Source: an uncultured Bifidobacterium sp.
GTDB taxonomy: Bacteria; Actinomycetota; Actinomycetes; Actinomycetales; Bifidobacteriaceae
Length of the DNA stretch: 64,000 bases
Direction: 5' to 3'
Assembly: GCF_949292005.1 (NCBI RefSeq)
Contig: NZ_CASEXV010000025.1
Span: 1-64,000, forward strand
The notes beneath the pieces are model-generated. The model was not told the DNA's origin. It saw only the letters and a program-made list of their open reading frames with translations, and searched no databases. A program made the translations under genes and the position numbers. Below, piece after piece: positions 1-10,409 of the stretch. Positions within the stretch are counted from its first letter, which is position 1, and each line of letters begins with the position of its first letter.

Positions 1-16
1 ATTGGAATTATTGTAA

Positions 17-62
17 CGACGGCCATCGAACCATGACTGGACGGTGGCCGTCGGCGGGTTTT
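17..62. terminator. Inverted repeat, probable terminator
   Basis: Nine-base perfect arms (CGACGGCCA at 17-25, TGGCCGTCG at 45-53) with a 19-base loop, followed on the + strand by GCGGG and four T. It lies just beyond the stop of ettA, so it may end that minus-strand transcript or a + strand gene to the left. The T tract is weak in both directions. Confidence 0.45.
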
Positions 63-85
63 CGAATATGACGTGCGGCGATAGG

Positions 86-1762
86 TCAGCGCGTCAGCTT
101 ACGGTGCAGGCGATGGGGGCGCGCGGCCTCCTCGCCCAGTCGAGCCACTTTGTTCTCCTGATAGGCCTGGAAATTGCCCTCGAACCAGTACCAGTGCGCG
201 GGATGCTCGTCATCCCCCTCCCATGCGAGGATGTGGGTGGCAATGCGGTCGAGGAACCAGCGGTCGTGGGAGATTACCACGGCGCATCCGGGAAACTCAA
301 GAAGGGCGTTCTCCAAAGACTCCAGCGTTTCGACATCGAGGTCGTTCGTGGGCTCGTCCAGAAGCAGAAGGTTGCCTCCCTGCTTAAGCGTCAGAGCCAG
401 ATTGAGCCGATTGCGCTCGCCGCCGGACAGAACCCCTGTCATCTTCTGCTGATCCGATCCCTTAAATCCGAAGCTGGCGACATAGGCCCGCGTGGGCACC
501 TCGACGCCGCCGACCTCCATGAAGTCGAGTCCATCCGACACGGCCTCCCAGAGGTTCTTGGTGGGATCCAGTCCCTCGCGGTTCTGGTCGACGTAGGAGA
601 TCTTGACGGTGTCGCCAATGGTCAGCTTGCCGGATGTCAGCGGCTCGAGTCCCACGATGGTCTTGAACAACGTGGACTTTCCCACACCGTTGGGACCGAT
701 CACGCCGACGATGCCGTTGCGGGGAAGGGTGAACGACAGATCGTCGATGAGCACCCGGTCGCCGAACGCCTTGTGGATGTGCTCCGCCTCCAGAACCTGG
801 GAGCCCAGACGTGGCCCCGGCGGGATCTGAATCTCCGAGAAGTCGAGCTTCTTGGTGTTGCGGGCCTCGTTCTCCATCTGGTCGTAGCGTTCCAGACGCG
901 CCTTATTCTTCGCCTGACGTGCTTTGGGGGAGCTGCGCACCCAGTCGAGCTCGTTTTTCAGGCGCTTGGCGAGCTTGACGTCCTTTGCGCCCTGTATCTC
1001 CATACGCTTGGCCTTGGTCTCCAGATAAGTGGAGTAGTTGCCCTTGTACGGATACAGGTGGCCACGGTCGACCTCGCAGATCCATTCCGCCACGTTGTCC
1101 ATGAAGTAACGGTCGTGTGTGACGGCGATGACCGCGCCCTTGTATTGATGGAGGAACTGCTCGAGCCAGAGGATCGATTCGGCGTCCAGATGGTTCGTGG
1201 GCTCGTCGAGCAAAAGAAGATCGGGGGCTTCCAGTAGTAGACGGCACAAAGCCACGCGTCGCCGCTCGCCTCCGGAGCACACCGACACGGGGGTGTCCGG
1301 ATCGGGGCACTGGAGCGCGTCCATCGCCTGCTCAAGCTGTGAGTCGATATCCCAGCCGTTGGCGGCGTCGATTTCGGTTTGGAGGGTTCCCATCTCATCC
1401 ATCAGAGCGTCGTAGTCGGCGTCGGGATTCGCCATCTCCTCGCCGATTTTGTTGAAACGCTCCACTTTGGCCGACAACTCGCCGAACGCCATGCGTATGT
1501 TCTCGCCGACGGTTTTGTCGTCGTCAAGCGGAGGCTCCTGCTGGAGAATGCCCACGCTGTATCCGGGGGTGAGATCAGCCTCGCCGTTGGACACGGTGTC
1601 GAGTCCGGCCATGATGCGAAGAAGCGTGGACTTTCCCATGCCGTTGGGCCCCACCACGCCGATCTTCGCTCCAGGCAGGAAGCTCAGGGTCACGTCGTCG
1701 AGAATCACCCGATCGCCGTAGGCCTTGCGAGCCTTGATCATTTGGAAGATGAATTCAGCCAC
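86..1762 (-). CDS. ettA: Energy-dependent translational throttle protein EttA (ABC-F ATPase)
   Basis: A soluble protein of 558 aa with two ABC cassettes and no membrane segment, the usual EttA length. EttA binds the ribosomal E site and gates the first elongation step according to ATP/ADP. Walker A of the first cassette is GPNGMGKST at residues 38-46, with signature SGGERRR and LLLLDEPTNHLD following. The basic linker (near LDWVRSSPKARQAKNKAR) precedes the second cassette, which has GPNGVGKST, LSGGERNR and LLLLDEPTNDLD. The start is GTG at 1762 with GGAAAG just upstream. It sits 119 bp downstream of the glutathione peroxidase on the same strand. The family call is firm; the ribosomal role rests on EttA homology. 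Confidence 0.95.
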   Translation of the reverse strand: MAEFIFQMIKARKAYGDRVILDDVTLSFLPGAKIGVVGPNGMGKSTLLRIMAGLDTVSNGEADLTPGYSVGILQQEPPLDDDKTVGENIRMAFGELSAKVERFNKIGEEMANPDADYDALMDEMGTLQTEIDAANGWDIDSQLEQAMDALQCPDPDTPVSVCSGGERRRVALCRLLLEAPDLLLLDEPTNHLDAESILWLEQFLHQYKGAVIAVTHDRYFMDNVAEWICEVDRGHLYPYKGNYSTYLETKAKRMEIQGAKDVKLAKRLKNELDWVRSSPKARQAKNKARLERYDQMENEARNTKKLDFSEIQIPPGPRLGSQVLEAEHIHKAFGDRVLIDDLSFTLPRNGIVGVIGPNGVGKSTLFKTIVGLEPLTSGKLTIGDTVKISYVDQNREGLDPTKNLWEAVSDGLDFMEVGGVEVPTRAYVASFGFKGSDQQKMTGVLSGGERNRLNLALTLKQGGNLLLLDEPTNDLDVETLESLENALLEFPGCAVVISHDRWFLDRIATHILAWEGDDEHPAHWYWFEGNFQAYQENKVARLGEEAARPHRLHRKLTR

Positions 1763-1881
1763 AGTCTTTCCGTCCTTCGGGAATGCGGTTGGTCACGTAT
1801 CGTGTCCCATTATCCCCTATGGGTCTACATGGCCTCCGATTGTCTGCCATGTGGACGCGGGGATCTCGGGCCGCACCCTGC

Positions 1882-2412
1882 TCACAGCAGCGCCGCGATG
1901 GCACCCTCCATCTCCTCCGGGGTGGTCCGTGATCCGAAACGAGCGGCGACATGCCCGGTTCTGTCGATCAAGAACTTGGTGAAGTTCCAGGTGATTCGTC
2001 CGGTCGCGCCCCTCTGACTTTTCAGCCAGACATAGAGGGGATCGGCATCCTTTCCGTTCACTTTGATCTTCGCGAACTGGGGGAACGCCGTGTTGTAGTG
2101 GAGCGTGCAGAAGGAGTGGATGTCCTCGGCGCTGCCGGGGGCCTGCCCGGCGAACTGGTTGCAGGGGAAGTCGAGTATCGTGAAGCCGCGGTCCCGGTAC
2201 CGCTCATACAGCGTCTCGAGTCCTTCGTACTGGGGGGTGAATCCGCATCCTGTCGCGGTGTTGACCACGAGAAGAACTTGGCCCCGCCATTGGTCCAGCT
2301 GCCGCTCCCCGCCGTCACGTCCTCGGACGACAAGGTCGTATATGTCCGTCGGATCCGATGGCCTTCCGCTCGTGTCCCCGATGGTCCGCTTTCCGTTGCC
2401 TTCACCGTTCAT
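1882..2412 (-). CDS. Glutathione peroxidase family protein (thiol peroxidase type)
   Basis: A 176-aa cytosolic protein with no signal peptide. It reduces hydrogen peroxide or organic hydroperoxides. The peroxidatic position is Cys56 in NTATGCGF, a cysteine rather than selenocysteine. A second cysteine, Cys84 in FPCNQF, is the conserved FPCNQF cysteine. Trp142-Asn143 in WNFTKF complete the catalytic tetrad region. Bacterial and plant members with this layout usually take electrons from thioredoxin rather than glutathione, so the family name may mislead. The ATG at 2412 has AAGGGA about seven bases upstream. Its neighbour ettA is codirectional. It could belong to the same peroxide defence as msrAB and the pyruvate oxidase further on. 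Confidence 0.92.
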   Translation of the reverse strand: MNGEGNGKRTIGDTSGRPSDPTDIYDLVVRGRDGGERQLDQWRGQVLLVVNTATGCGFTPQYEGLETLYERYRDRGFTILDFPCNQFAGQAPGSAEDIHSFCTLHYNTAFPQFAKIKVNGKDADPLYVWLKSQRGATGRITWNFTKFLIDRTGHVAARFGSRTTPEEMEGAIAALL

Positions 2413-2803
2413 GTCATGTCCCTTCGCTGTTCACTGTGTCTTCCGGCTCGGCGCGTGTTTTCCGGCTCGGCGGGTTCTTTTCACGCCATGCTGGCCCGCG
2501 CTGCCGCATGCCCGCGTTGTTGCCGTTGCCTGCACTATGTCTCAGCCGTGGCTTATGCGCCGTGCGCGGAAAACACGTGGACCGCACGACTCCAACCCGC
2601 TGATCCGTAGTCGGCTGCCATGCGCAAGACCTCAACCGTGGGTTGGGATGCCCATCAGGGGAGCCATATCGATGACGGGACCGATGGCGGGGTGTATCCT
2701 CCGAAGTTGTTAGTCGAATGGACATGCCGGATGTTCCGGCTCTGGCCAGCCGCGGCCGGTGGTGTGCCGATGGGCGCTGGAGGGTGGTTCCGCAGTGGTG
2801 GGA
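2413..2803. other. Intergenic region between divergent genes
   Basis: About 390 bp between the peroxidase and the TauE-like gene. It holds two direct copies of TTCCGGCTCGGCG (2441-2453 and 2460-2472) close to the peroxidase start. I see no convincing gene. Reading frames here are short and lack ribosome-binding sites. Confidence 0.5.
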
Positions 2804-3649
2804 ATGTCGGGGATGACGCTTCTCCTGGTGCTCATGGCTGGTATCGGCGCGGGTTTCCTCGGTTATGCCGTTGGCGCATCCTCGTTGGTTTCGTATCCGG
2901 CGATGCTGGCGTTGAGCATCCCCCCGGTGCTCGCGAACGCGACCAATACGGTTGGCGTGATCGGAACGGGGATCGGTGGGGTTCTGGGGGCGCGCACCGA
3001 GCTTCGCGGGCAGCGATCGAGGGTCATCGTCTATGTTCTTATCGGGGCTGTTGGAGGCGTCGTGGGGTCGCTTCTTCTGCTTGGATTCGATCCGGAGGTT
3101 TTCGAGTACGCGGTCCCTCCGTTGATATTTCTGAGCGCGGTCATCATTGGGCTCAATCCGAGGGGGAGAAGCCAGTCAAGGCAGGCTGCGCGTGACGCAC
3201 GGAAGCAGTTGGAGGGCTTGCGTCGGGACGGTTTTCCGGTATCCGACGGGGGAGAGGATGGCGTCGAAGGAGCGCTGCCGCTGTCCTCCGATTCATGGTG
3301 GGTGTGGTTGGCCATCGGGTGCGTGGCCATCTACAGCGGTTATTTCGGAGCGGGGGCCGGAACCCTTGTCCTCGCCGTTCTTGACGCGGGGCATGTGGGT
3401 TCCTTCCATAAGATCAACGCTCTGAAAACCGTGATCGGCGCTGGGGCCAACGTCACCGCCACCATGGTGTTCCTCGTTCGGGGCACCGTCGACTGGCCTG
3501 CTGCCATTGTCCTGGGAATTGGATGCTTCATCGGCAGCTACATCGCGCCTTCCATAACCCGCCGTGTCCCCGCGCGTGTCATGAGGGCGGCGGCGGTTGT
3601 CGGAGCCGTCGCGCTGGCGGCGGACCTCGCGATTCGCACCTACTGGTGA
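2804..3649 (+). CDS. TauE/SafE family membrane permease (anion exporter-like)
   Basis: A polytopic membrane protein of about 281 aa with a first hydrophobic helix at its N-terminus (MTLLLVLMAGIGAGFLGYAV) and roughly eight hydrophobic segments. The TauE/SafE pattern includes SSLVSYPAML near the start, the NATNTVG segment, and a repeat-like second half (GYFGAGAGTLVLAVL, then LKTVIGAGANVTATMVF). Family members are proposed exporters of sulfite, sulfoacetate or related anions; the substrate here is unknown. A longer GTG start at 2759 is open, but ATG 2804 places the start directly before the first membrane helix. No clear ribosome-binding site is seen for either. Two halves are joined by a charged cytoplasmic loop around residues 115-160. 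Confidence 0.85.
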   Translation: MSGMTLLLVLMAGIGAGFLGYAVGASSLVSYPAMLALSIPPVLANATNTVGVIGTGIGGVLGARTELRGQRSRVIVYVLIGAVGGVVGSLLLLGFDPEVFEYAVPPLIFLSAVIIGLNPRGRSQSRQAARDARKQLEGLRRDGFPVSDGGEDGVEGALPLSSDSWWVWLAIGCVAIYSGYFGAGAGTLVLAVLDAGHVGSFHKINALKTVIGAGANVTATMVFLVRGTVDWPAAIVLGIGCFIGSYIAPSITRRVPARVMRAAAVVGAVALAADLAIRTYW

Positions 3650-3811
3650 CGTGACTGATATTTCCTCATCCACGCGCGGCGCCACGCCGGTGTCTCCGTC
3701 GCCGGGAATATCCTGAATGCCGCGTGGACGACTTTTCTGATACACTTGATTATTTGTTCACAGGCCAGCGCATTCGGCGCCATGGTCTGACATGTAATGT
3801 GAAAGGCTATC

Positions 3812-5587
3812 GTGCCGAATCTTTCTTATGATTCCCAGTCATCTTCCCATGCCGACGATGACGCTCAACCCGTCTCGTTCGCCGAACTCGGCGTTCCCAA
3901 TCCGCTCGTGGCCGCGCTGGCCGACGACGGCAAAACAACCGCGTTCCCCATTCAGGCCGACACGCTTCCCGATTCCCTTGAGGGGAGGGACCTTCTTGGC
4001 CGAGGCCGCACTGGCTCGGGGAAGACACTGGCGTTCGCCATCCCCATGATCGCTCGATTGGGCGAGGGGGACCAGGGTGAATCCGCGATGGTGGAAGCCA
4101 GGAGGATCCATGGGGACTCCCGCGGCGGACGATCGCGCGCGTCATTGCCCCATCCTCGCGGTCTGGTTCTTGAGCCGACGCGTGAGTTGGCCAATCAGGT
4201 CGACGAGGTCATACGATCCCTGGCTCAGGTGTATGGCATGCACACGGCCACCGTCTACGGCGGCGTGAACCAGAGCCGGCAGGTCCGGGAGCTTCGAGCC
4301 GGAGCCGACATCGTCGTGGCGTGCCCGGGACGTTTGGAGGATCTTCTCCGTCAGGGGCTTCTCAGTCTCGAGTCGGTGGAGATCACCGTTCTGGATGAGG
4401 CCGATGAGATGGCGGACATGGGCTTCCTTCCCGCCGTCGAGCGCCTTCTGGCTCAGGTGGATCCCGAAGGCCAGCGCATGCTGTTCTCCGCGACGCTCGA
4501 TCATGGTGTCGATCAGGTTGTGCGCAAGTTCCTGCATGACGCGAAGGTGCATGCAGTGGACTCGGCGGACGCGCAGGTGGACACCATGACGCATCATGTC
4601 TTCGCCGTGTCGCAGGGCAACAAGCATGAGGTCATCAGGCAGCTGGCGTCCGGATCGGGACGTCGGATCCTCTTCACCCGGACCAAATACCAGGCGAAGA
4701 ACATGGCGCACAAACTGGTTCAGGCGGGCATTCCCGCGGTGGACCTTCAAGGGAATCTGTCCCAGAACCAGCGTGACCGACATCTCGCTGCCTTTACGGG
4801 AGGCGAGGTGCGTGTGCTGGTCGCCACCGATGTCGCGGCGCGTGGCATTGACGTGAGCGACGTGGAGCTTGTGGTGCAGACGGAGCCTCCGGAGGATCCC
4901 AAATCATTCCTTCATCGTTCGGGCCGCACGGCGCGTGCCGGTGAGTCGGGGGATGTGGTGACGCTTGTGCTTCCCCAGCAGCAGCGTGACGCCCGTCAGA
5001 TGCTCCGTCGCGCCGGAATCCATGTGAACCCTGTGACGGTTACGCCCGGTTGCAAGGAGATTGAGGATCTCGTGGGCGATCCCGCCCCCATAGTCGAGGA
5101 TTGGGAGCTCGCCGCCGCGCCTTCGGGACGCGGTTCGGGCCGGGGCCGTCGTGGCGGCGAGCAGCGCTCGCACCGTGGTCCGCGCAATCCGCGTGGTGGC
5201 TCCCGCTACTCCAGGGATGCCGGTGACGCCCGCGGAGGGCGTGGGGGACATGGCCGTGATCGCGATCGAGAGGATTTCCGCCGGGACGATGACGACCGTC
5301 GTGGTGGACGCAGTGAATCTGGGGACCGTCGCCACGATGGGGGCTCTTATCGTGGCGACGGTCGTCGACAGCGTGACGACCGCAGACAGCGTGACGATCG
5401 TAGGCAACGGGATGGTGAGGGGCGCGACGGTGCCCGCGGATATGGTCGTGGCAGAGGATCACGAGATGGCGGATCGGATCAGGATCGCCGGGGTGGCAGC
5501 CGTCGCTCCGGATCGTCCCGTCGTTCCGAGGGCTCCGGATCCACTCATGGAGGGCGTCGTTCGGGGGGATATCGCGGTCAGCGGTGA
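3812..5587 (+). CDS. DEAD-box RNA helicase with arginine/glycine-rich tail
   Basis: A 591-aa ATP-dependent RNA helicase. It has a Q motif ([11 protein letters not shown]), motif I GRTGSGKT near residue 65, PTRELANQV, the DEAD box in [13 protein letters not shown] near residue 195, [13 protein letters not shown] and [10 protein letters not shown]. From about residue 430 the protein is low-complexity Arg/Gly/Asp, including three RRQRDD-type repeats, probably a disordered RNA-binding tail. An insertion of roughly 35 residues after motif I (about 80-115) is longer than in typical members. GTG at 3812 follows GAAAGG with five bases of spacing. Its 3' end overlaps the converging msrAB gene by ten bases. 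Likely role: ribosome assembly or RNA unwinding, as for CsdA/RhlE-type proteins. Confidence 0.95.
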   Translation: MPNLSYDSQSSSHADDDAQPVSFAELGVPNPLVAALADDGKTTAFPIQADTLPDSLEGRDLLGRGRTGSGKTLAFAIPMIARLGEGDQGESAMVEARRIHGDSRGGRSRASLPHPRGLVLEPTRELANQVDEVIRSLAQVYGMHTATVYGGVNQSRQVRELRAGADIVVACPGRLEDLLRQGLLSLESVEITVLDEADEMADMGFLPAVERLLAQVDPEGQRMLFSATLDHGVDQVVRKFLHDAKVHAVDSADAQVDTMTHHVFAVSQGNKHEVIRQLASGSGRRILFTRTKYQAKNMAHKLVQAGIPAVDLQGNLSQNQRDRHLAAFTGGEVRVLVATDVAARGIDVSDVELVVQTEPPEDPKSFLHRSGRTARAGESGDVVTLVLPQQQRDARQMLRRAGIHVNPVTVTPGCKEIEDLVGDPAPIVEDWELAAAPSGRGSGRGRRGGEQRSHRGPRNPRGGSRYSRDAGDARGGRGGHGRDRDREDFRRDDDDRRGGRSESGDRRHDGGSYRGDGRRQRDDRRQRDDRRQRDGEGRDGARGYGRGRGSRDGGSDQDRRGGSRRSGSSRRSEGSGSTHGGRRSGGYRGQR

Positions 5588-6561
5588 TCTAGCAGGGCGA
5601 TGTAGTCGGCGTAGCCCTGCTGTTCCATCTCCTCAAGCGGAATGAATCTCAACGAGGCCGAGTTCATGCAGTAGCGCAATCCGCCTTGGTCTTCCGGTCC
5701 GTCGTCGAAGACATGGCCAAGGTGGATTCCGCTGGCGGCCGCGCGCACTTCGATGCGTGGTCGCCCGGGAAGCGTCGTGTCGCGGTGCTCCGTCAACAGC
5801 GAGGAATCGATGGGACGCGTGAATGCAGGCCAGCCGCATCCGGAATCGTATTTGCTCGTTGACAGGAACAAGGGGGTCCCTCTTAGGACATCCACATAGA
5901 TTCCCGGGGAGAACTCATGATCGTATACGTTGGTGAATGGATGTTCGGTGGCAGCGAGCTGTGTCACCGCGAACCGTTCGGGATCCAGCGCCCACGCTTT
6001 TTCCACCCATTTCTGGCGTTCGCGAACCTGGGACAATGCGACGGCGGGGATGTGGCAGTATCCTCCGGGATTCTTGTCCAAATAGTCCTGATGGTAGTCC
6101 TCCGCGGGAAAGAAATCGTGGAGAGGTTCCACGACGACCGCAGGCTCTCGTCCGGAGAGCACCCGCACCCGTGTCAGCACGTCTACGTAGACGTCCTGTT
6201 GGTCGTGGTTGGTGAAAAGCATCGCGCTGCGATACTGACGGCCCACATCATTGCCCTGCCGGTCGATGCTGAACGGATTGATAGCTTCGACCATCAGCAA
6301 AGCCAAAGTTCGAAGAGACACCCGGTCGGGATCGAAATCCACCCGGACGGTTTCGACGGCGTCCGTGGATCCCGAACAGACCTGCTCATAGCTGGGAGAA
6401 TCGACTCGGGACTGCGCGTATCCGACCGTGGTCGTGGTGACGCCATCGATACGGTTGATATAGGCCTCGAATCCCCAGAAGCATCCTCCCGCGAGATATG
6501 CGGTTTGCCTGTGGGTCTCGTGCTGGTTGCGCTGGGAGTGCGAATGCTGGTTCGTGGTCAT
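5578..6561 (-). CDS. msrAB: Bifunctional peptide methionine sulfoxide reductase MsrA/MsrB
   Basis: A fused repair enzyme of about 327 aa that reduces both S- and R-methionine sulfoxide. Counting from the upstream GTG, the MsrA catalytic cysteine is Cys29 in [10 protein letters not shown]. The MsrB half carries [23 protein letters not shown] and the catalytic Cys300 in [11 protein letters not shown]. The zinc-binding CxxC pairs of many MsrB proteins are absent, as in other fused forms. No signal peptide is seen, so it should be cytosolic. The start is either GTG 6567 or ATG 6561; neither has a ribosome-binding site, and a TACTGT box lies immediately upstream. The stop codon lies inside the end of the converging helicase gene. 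Confidence 0.95.
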   Translation of the reverse strand: MTTNQHSHSQRNQHETHRQTAYLAGGCFWGFEAYINRIDGVTTTTVGYAQSRVDSPSYEQVCSGSTDAVETVRVDFDPDRVSLRTLALLMVEAINPFSIDRQGNDVGRQYRSAMLFTNHDQQDVYVDVLTRVRVLSGREPAVVVEPLHDFFPAEDYHQDYLDKNPGGYCHIPAVALSQVRERQKWVEKAWALDPERFAVTQLAATEHPFTNVYDHEFSPGIYVDVLRGTPLFLSTSKYDSGCGWPAFTRPIDSSLLTEHRDTTLPGRPRIEVRAAASGIHLGHVFDDGPEDQGGLRYCMNSASLRFIPLEEMEQQGYADYIALLDHR

Positions 6562-6664
6562 GGCCACAGTATGTCATCGGAGTGGGCGTGCACCCAAGGG
6601 TATTCGCTTGTGGGCGAGCGCGTAGACGCAGGCGCGTATCCTTGGTCTGCGCGGAAAGGGCGGT

Positions 6665-9600
6665 GTGAGGTTGTCTGATATGGGCGAGGGATGGCGAACC
6701 GAGCAGGTGGGGTCGCGTGGATGGAGGCGGGCCTCCCCCATGCGTGGCCCGGTCTCCACATACGGCGTCACCCGGGGTGATGAGCTTGGTGGCGTCCATG
6801 CGGTTGTACCGGATGCCGATCTTCGGCGCGTAGCGGGACAGGCATATCTGCGCAGCATTGAGATATTGGTGGCGCATAGACTTCATGACCTCTCACGTGG
6901 CCATGACGACGAGGGCCATCTGGCGCTGCACGCGCGGGTAAGCGTCGCAGAGGGCTTTTCCGATGATTACAGTGTCGAGGTCGACATCGACGAGGGTGCC
7001 GGGTCGATTGCGTCCTCGCGTTGCACGTGTCCGTCTGCGGCGCGCAACCATGGGATGTGCAAGCATGTAGTTGCCCTTGTCCGCACATACAATGACGATC
7101 CCGACTCGTTCGTTCGCCTCGGGGCCAGAGTCCCCTCATCCGCGTACCCGTCCAACTCCGCTGGCAACGGAGCCGCTGACACGGCAGGTGTCGCCGGTTC
7201 GGCGGACATCGACACATCGACGGCGTTGCGTCGTTTCCTGTCCGATGAAACCCGGCGTGAACGGCGGGAGATGCATGAGCGTCAGGTTCGGCTGCTTCGT
7301 GCTGTGGGAGCCATGTCGCATGACCAGTCGGATCCGGCTTCCGGCGGCTCCGGTCACGCCCCCGACTTCCGAGAGGAGGGCGGTATCTCCCTTCGGCCGC
7401 GGCTGGGTCGTGGGCAGGGCGGCTGGTCGGTTCGCCTTATCGTGTCCTCAAGCGATGGCGCCTCGTATGTTGTGAAGGATGTGACCGCGTTTCTGTCGGC
7501 GGTGAGGAACGGCGAGCGGGTGGAGTATGGGAGGCATCTGGCCTTCTTCCATGAGTCCCGCATGTTCGACGAGATGTCCCGCGGGCTCATCGACATCATC
7601 GACCGTGCGCAGTCCATACGCGAGGCGATGTCGGGAGGATACGGCGTTCGGCAGTGGCGCTCCACCCAGGCGGGCCGTGGGGCCATCCTCCTCACCGACG
7701 AGGAGACCTGCGAGATTCTCGACCTATACACGGATGCCGACGTGACCGTGGATTATGTCCCCCAGGGAGGAGGGGCGTCCGACTATGTGCATGTGCATGT
7801 CGTTGATGGTGATCCGGACATGGGCATTGTTATCGCGCCGGTTTCCGGATCAGGCGCGGACGCGTCCGCGGACGCCGTCGGGTACTCCATAACGCATCAG
7901 CGCTGCATCGATGACATCGTGATGAGTCGTCGGCGTGGATTCGCCATAATCCGTGATGCGGGGTACGCCCCGGATCCCACGGCGCGTTCCATGGAGATCC
8001 ACCGAAGCAGCAAGGAATTCCTGACGCGTCGGGAGCTCATCGACGTGTTATGCGACCCTTTCGACTCCACGGCCATGATGGTCGGGAACGCGGATGTGGA
8101 GCAATTCTCACGTGTCGTCCTGCCCCAGCTGCGGCCTCGTGGCGGGACCGGCGCCATCGTGGCGACCATACCCGAGGAGCTTGTCAGCCGTCGGCGTGAG
8201 CCATGCGTCATAGAAATCTATCTTGATCGCGACCACGACGGTGTGACGTGCGACCTGCAGGCGAGATATGGGACTCGGCGTTTCGCGGTGTTCGACGGAG
8301 TGAAGCCGGATGATCCCGTCGAGCGCGACATGGCGACCGAGCGTCTGGCAGTGGAGGCCGTTCGGCAGTATTTTCCTCGTCCTGATGGTCCCGTGGCCAG
8401 AATTCCTGACGAGGATGATGACGCCATTCACGAGCTTGTGACCCAGGGTGTCGTTCTGCTCAGGCGTGTCGGAACCGTCTTCTGCACATCCGCGTTCGAC
8501 GGTTTGACGGTCTCGGCTCATGTGTCCATACGCTACGGCCTGTCGTTGTCCTCCGGCCTTGTGGAGATATCGCCGATCGCGGATGATGTCGATCCGGCCG
8601 ATGTCCCCGATCTCCTGGCCGCGCTGCGTCGCAAGCGTCGGTTCCACAGGCTGCGCAATGGGTCTTTCGTGAATCTCGGGGACGTCGACGCGCGTTCCAT
8701 CGAGCGCGTGGCGGCCGATCTCGATATCGACCGGTCGGACTTCGAGAACGGGTCGGTCGACGTTCCGCTTTTCGAGGGTTTCTATCTTGCGGCCAACTGC
8801 GACGAGTCCGACCAATCCCAGGATTTCCGAGATGCGATCCGTCCATTGACTGCGATCGACCCCGGCAGGTATATGATTCCCCGGTCATTCTCGGGAAGTC
8901 TCAGACCCTATCAGCTGGAGGGTTTCCGATGGCTCAATGCGTTGTGGGACAAAGGATTTGGTGGTGTTCTGGCCGATGAGATGGGACTGGGGAAAACCGT
9001 CCAGCTTCTTGCGCTTCTCATCGCGCGTACGCCACCGTCCTGCGGTGCCGGAGCCGAATCCTCCCCATCTCCTCAGCCGGGGCGTCGCTCGATGGCGCCT
9101 CATCTCATCGTGTGTCCCGCGTCGCTTGTCTACAACTGGACCGCTGAATGCGCTCGTTTCACGCCGGGTCTTCGCGCGGTGGCAGTCGCCGGGAGCAAGG
9201 CGTCGAGGCGCGCCATACTGTCGTCCGTAGCGGGCGGGGCGGGGGAGTATGACGTGTTGGTCACCTCGTACGATCTGCTTCGACGCGACATCAACGACTA
9301 TCACGGCATTGAGTTCTCGAGCATGACGCTTGACGAGGCGCAGGCAATAAAAAATCACACCACCAAAGCGGCCAGAGCGGTGCGGTTCATCAACGCGAGG
9401 CACCGCTTCGCGCTCACGGGGACCCCGATTGAGAATAGACTGGCCGAGCTGTGGAGTCTTTTCGATGTCCTTAATCCGGGAATGCTTGGCAGATACGCGC
9501 ATTTCCGTGAGGTCTTCGATCTGCCGATCATCAGCGGGGACGAGGACGCCCAGCGGCGTCTGCAAAATCTGGTGGAGCCTTTCATTCTCCGACGGCGCAA

Positions 9601-10369
9601 GTCCGAGGTTCTGAGCGATCTCCCGGACAAGATCGACAATGTCATCACCGTTCGTCTCGAAGGTGCCCAACGACGTCTGTACGCGGCGTTGGAGCAGCGG
9701 CTGCGCGCGACCATCATCAGGGACGACGCCGCCTTCACCCAAGAGGGACGTGTTCGGATTCTGGCGCAGCTCACCAGACTGCGTCAGGCATGCTGCGATC
9801 CCCGTCTGGTGGATGATTCAGCCGCCGTCGTTGGACAAGGCGATTGCGCGAAGTTGGACGCGATAACGGATCTGGTCTCATCGTGCCGCGATGAGGGGCG
9901 CAAGATGCTGGTGTTCTCGCAGTTCACCAGCTTCTTGGACCTTATCGGGGAACGGCTCAATCAGCTGCGTGTGTCGTACGACGTGATAACGGGGGCCACG
10001 GCTAAAAAAAGGCGACTGGATCTGGTCAACGCCTTCAACGAGGACGACACCCCGGTTTTCCTCATCTCTCTTAAGGCGGGCAACACAGGCTTGAACCTCA
10101 CGGGTGCGAGTGTTGTGGTGCACGCCGATCCCTGGTGGAACTCCGCCGCCCAGGAACAGGCCAACGACAGGGCGCATCGCATTGGTCAGACGCATGATGT
10201 CGATGTCTACCGTCTGGTGACGCAGGACACCATCGAGGAGAGGATTATCCGTTTGCAGGAGGCGAAATCGGATCTGGCCTCGAGATTCGTGGATGATGCC
10301 TCGTCGCGGACTTCCGGATCTCTGTCGTCGTTGACAAGGGAGAGCCTGTTGACCATGCTGGGTGCCTAG
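6665..10369 (+). CDS. SWIM zinc finger / SNF2-family ATPase
   Basis: A large cytosolic protein of 1234 aa. A SWIM zinc motif lies near the N-terminus (C120-T-C122, then C132-K-H134). A long middle section corresponds to the bacterial SNF2-associated region. The C-terminal 480 residues form the Swi2/Snf2 motor: DEMGLGKT near residue 770, the DEAQ box near 889, ALTGTPIENRL, and the helicase C-terminal lobe ending in QANDRAHRIGQ. Such proteins translocate on duplex DNA and remodel DNA-protein or RNA polymerase complexes; the bacterial role is not well defined. GTG 6665 follows GGAAAGG. A nearby ATG at 6680 is also possible. It is transcribed away from msrAB across a 97-bp shared promoter region. 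Confidence 0.9.
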   Translation: MRLSDMGEGWRTEQVGSRGWRRASPMRGPVSTYGVTRGDELGGVHAVVPDADLRRVAGQAYLRSIEILVAHRLHDLSRGHDDEGHLALHARVSVAEGFSDDYSVEVDIDEGAGSIASSRCTCPSAARNHGMCKHVVALVRTYNDDPDSFVRLGARVPSSAYPSNSAGNGAADTAGVAGSADIDTSTALRRFLSDETRRERREMHERQVRLLRAVGAMSHDQSDPASGGSGHAPDFREEGGISLRPRLGRGQGGWSVRLIVSSSDGASYVVKDVTAFLSAVRNGERVEYGRHLAFFHESRMFDEMSRGLIDIIDRAQSIREAMSGGYGVRQWRSTQAGRGAILLTDEETCEILDLYTDADVTVDYVPQGGGASDYVHVHVVDGDPDMGIVIAPVSGSGADASADAVGYSITHQRCIDDIVMSRRRGFAIIRDAGYAPDPTARSMEIHRSSKEFLTRRELIDVLCDPFDSTAMMVGNADVEQFSRVVLPQLRPRGGTGAIVATIPEELVSRRREPCVIEIYLDRDHDGVTCDLQARYGTRRFAVFDGVKPDDPVERDMATERLAVEAVRQYFPRPDGPVARIPDEDDDAIHELVTQGVVLLRRVGTVFCTSAFDGLTVSAHVSIRYGLSLSSGLVEISPIADDVDPADVPDLLAALRRKRRFHRLRNGSFVNLGDVDARSIERVAADLDIDRSDFENGSVDVPLFEGFYLAANCDESDQSQDFRDAIRPLTAIDPGRYMIPRSFSGSLRPYQLEGFRWLNALWDKGFGGVLADEMGLGKTVQLLALLIARTPPSCGAGAESSPSPQPGRRSMAPHLIVCPASLVYNWTAECARFTPGLRAVAVAGSKASRRAILSSVAGGAGEYDVLVTSYDLLRRDINDYHGIEFSSMTLDEAQAIKNHTTKAARAVRFINARHRFALTGTPIENRLAELWSLFDVLNPGMLGRYAHFREVFDLPIISGDEDAQRRLQNLVEPFILRRRKSEVLSDLPDKIDNVITVRLEGAQRRLYAALEQRLRATIIRDDAAFTQEGRVRILAQLTRLRQACCDPRLVDDSAAVVGQGDCAKLDAITDLVSSCRDEGRKMLVFSQFTSFLDLIGERLNQLRVSYDVITGATAKKRRLDLVNAFNEDDTPVFLISLKAGNTGLNLTGASVVVHADPWWNSAAQEQANDRAHRIGQTHDVDVYRLVTQDTIEERIIRLQEAKSDLASRFVDDASSRTSGSLSSLTRESLLTMLGA

Positions 10370-10372
10370 ACC

Positions 10373-10409
10373 GGGGTATTGGGTATTGGGTATTGGGTAT
10401 TGGGCATTG
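10373..10409 (+). repeat. Four-copy TATTGGG heptamer, possible G-quadruplex
   Basis: Units of TATTGGG start at 10377, 10384, 10391 and 10398, preceded by GGGG and followed by a variant CATTG. Five runs of three or more G are each spaced by TATT, which meets the usual G-quadruplex pattern. It begins four bases after the SNF2 stop codon, on the coding strand. Confidence 0.75.

Noticed and set aside
2414..2725. Short minus-strand frame upstream of the glutathione peroxidase
   Set aside because: No ribosome-binding site and a composition dominated by Arg, Pro and Ser as in random GC-rich frames.
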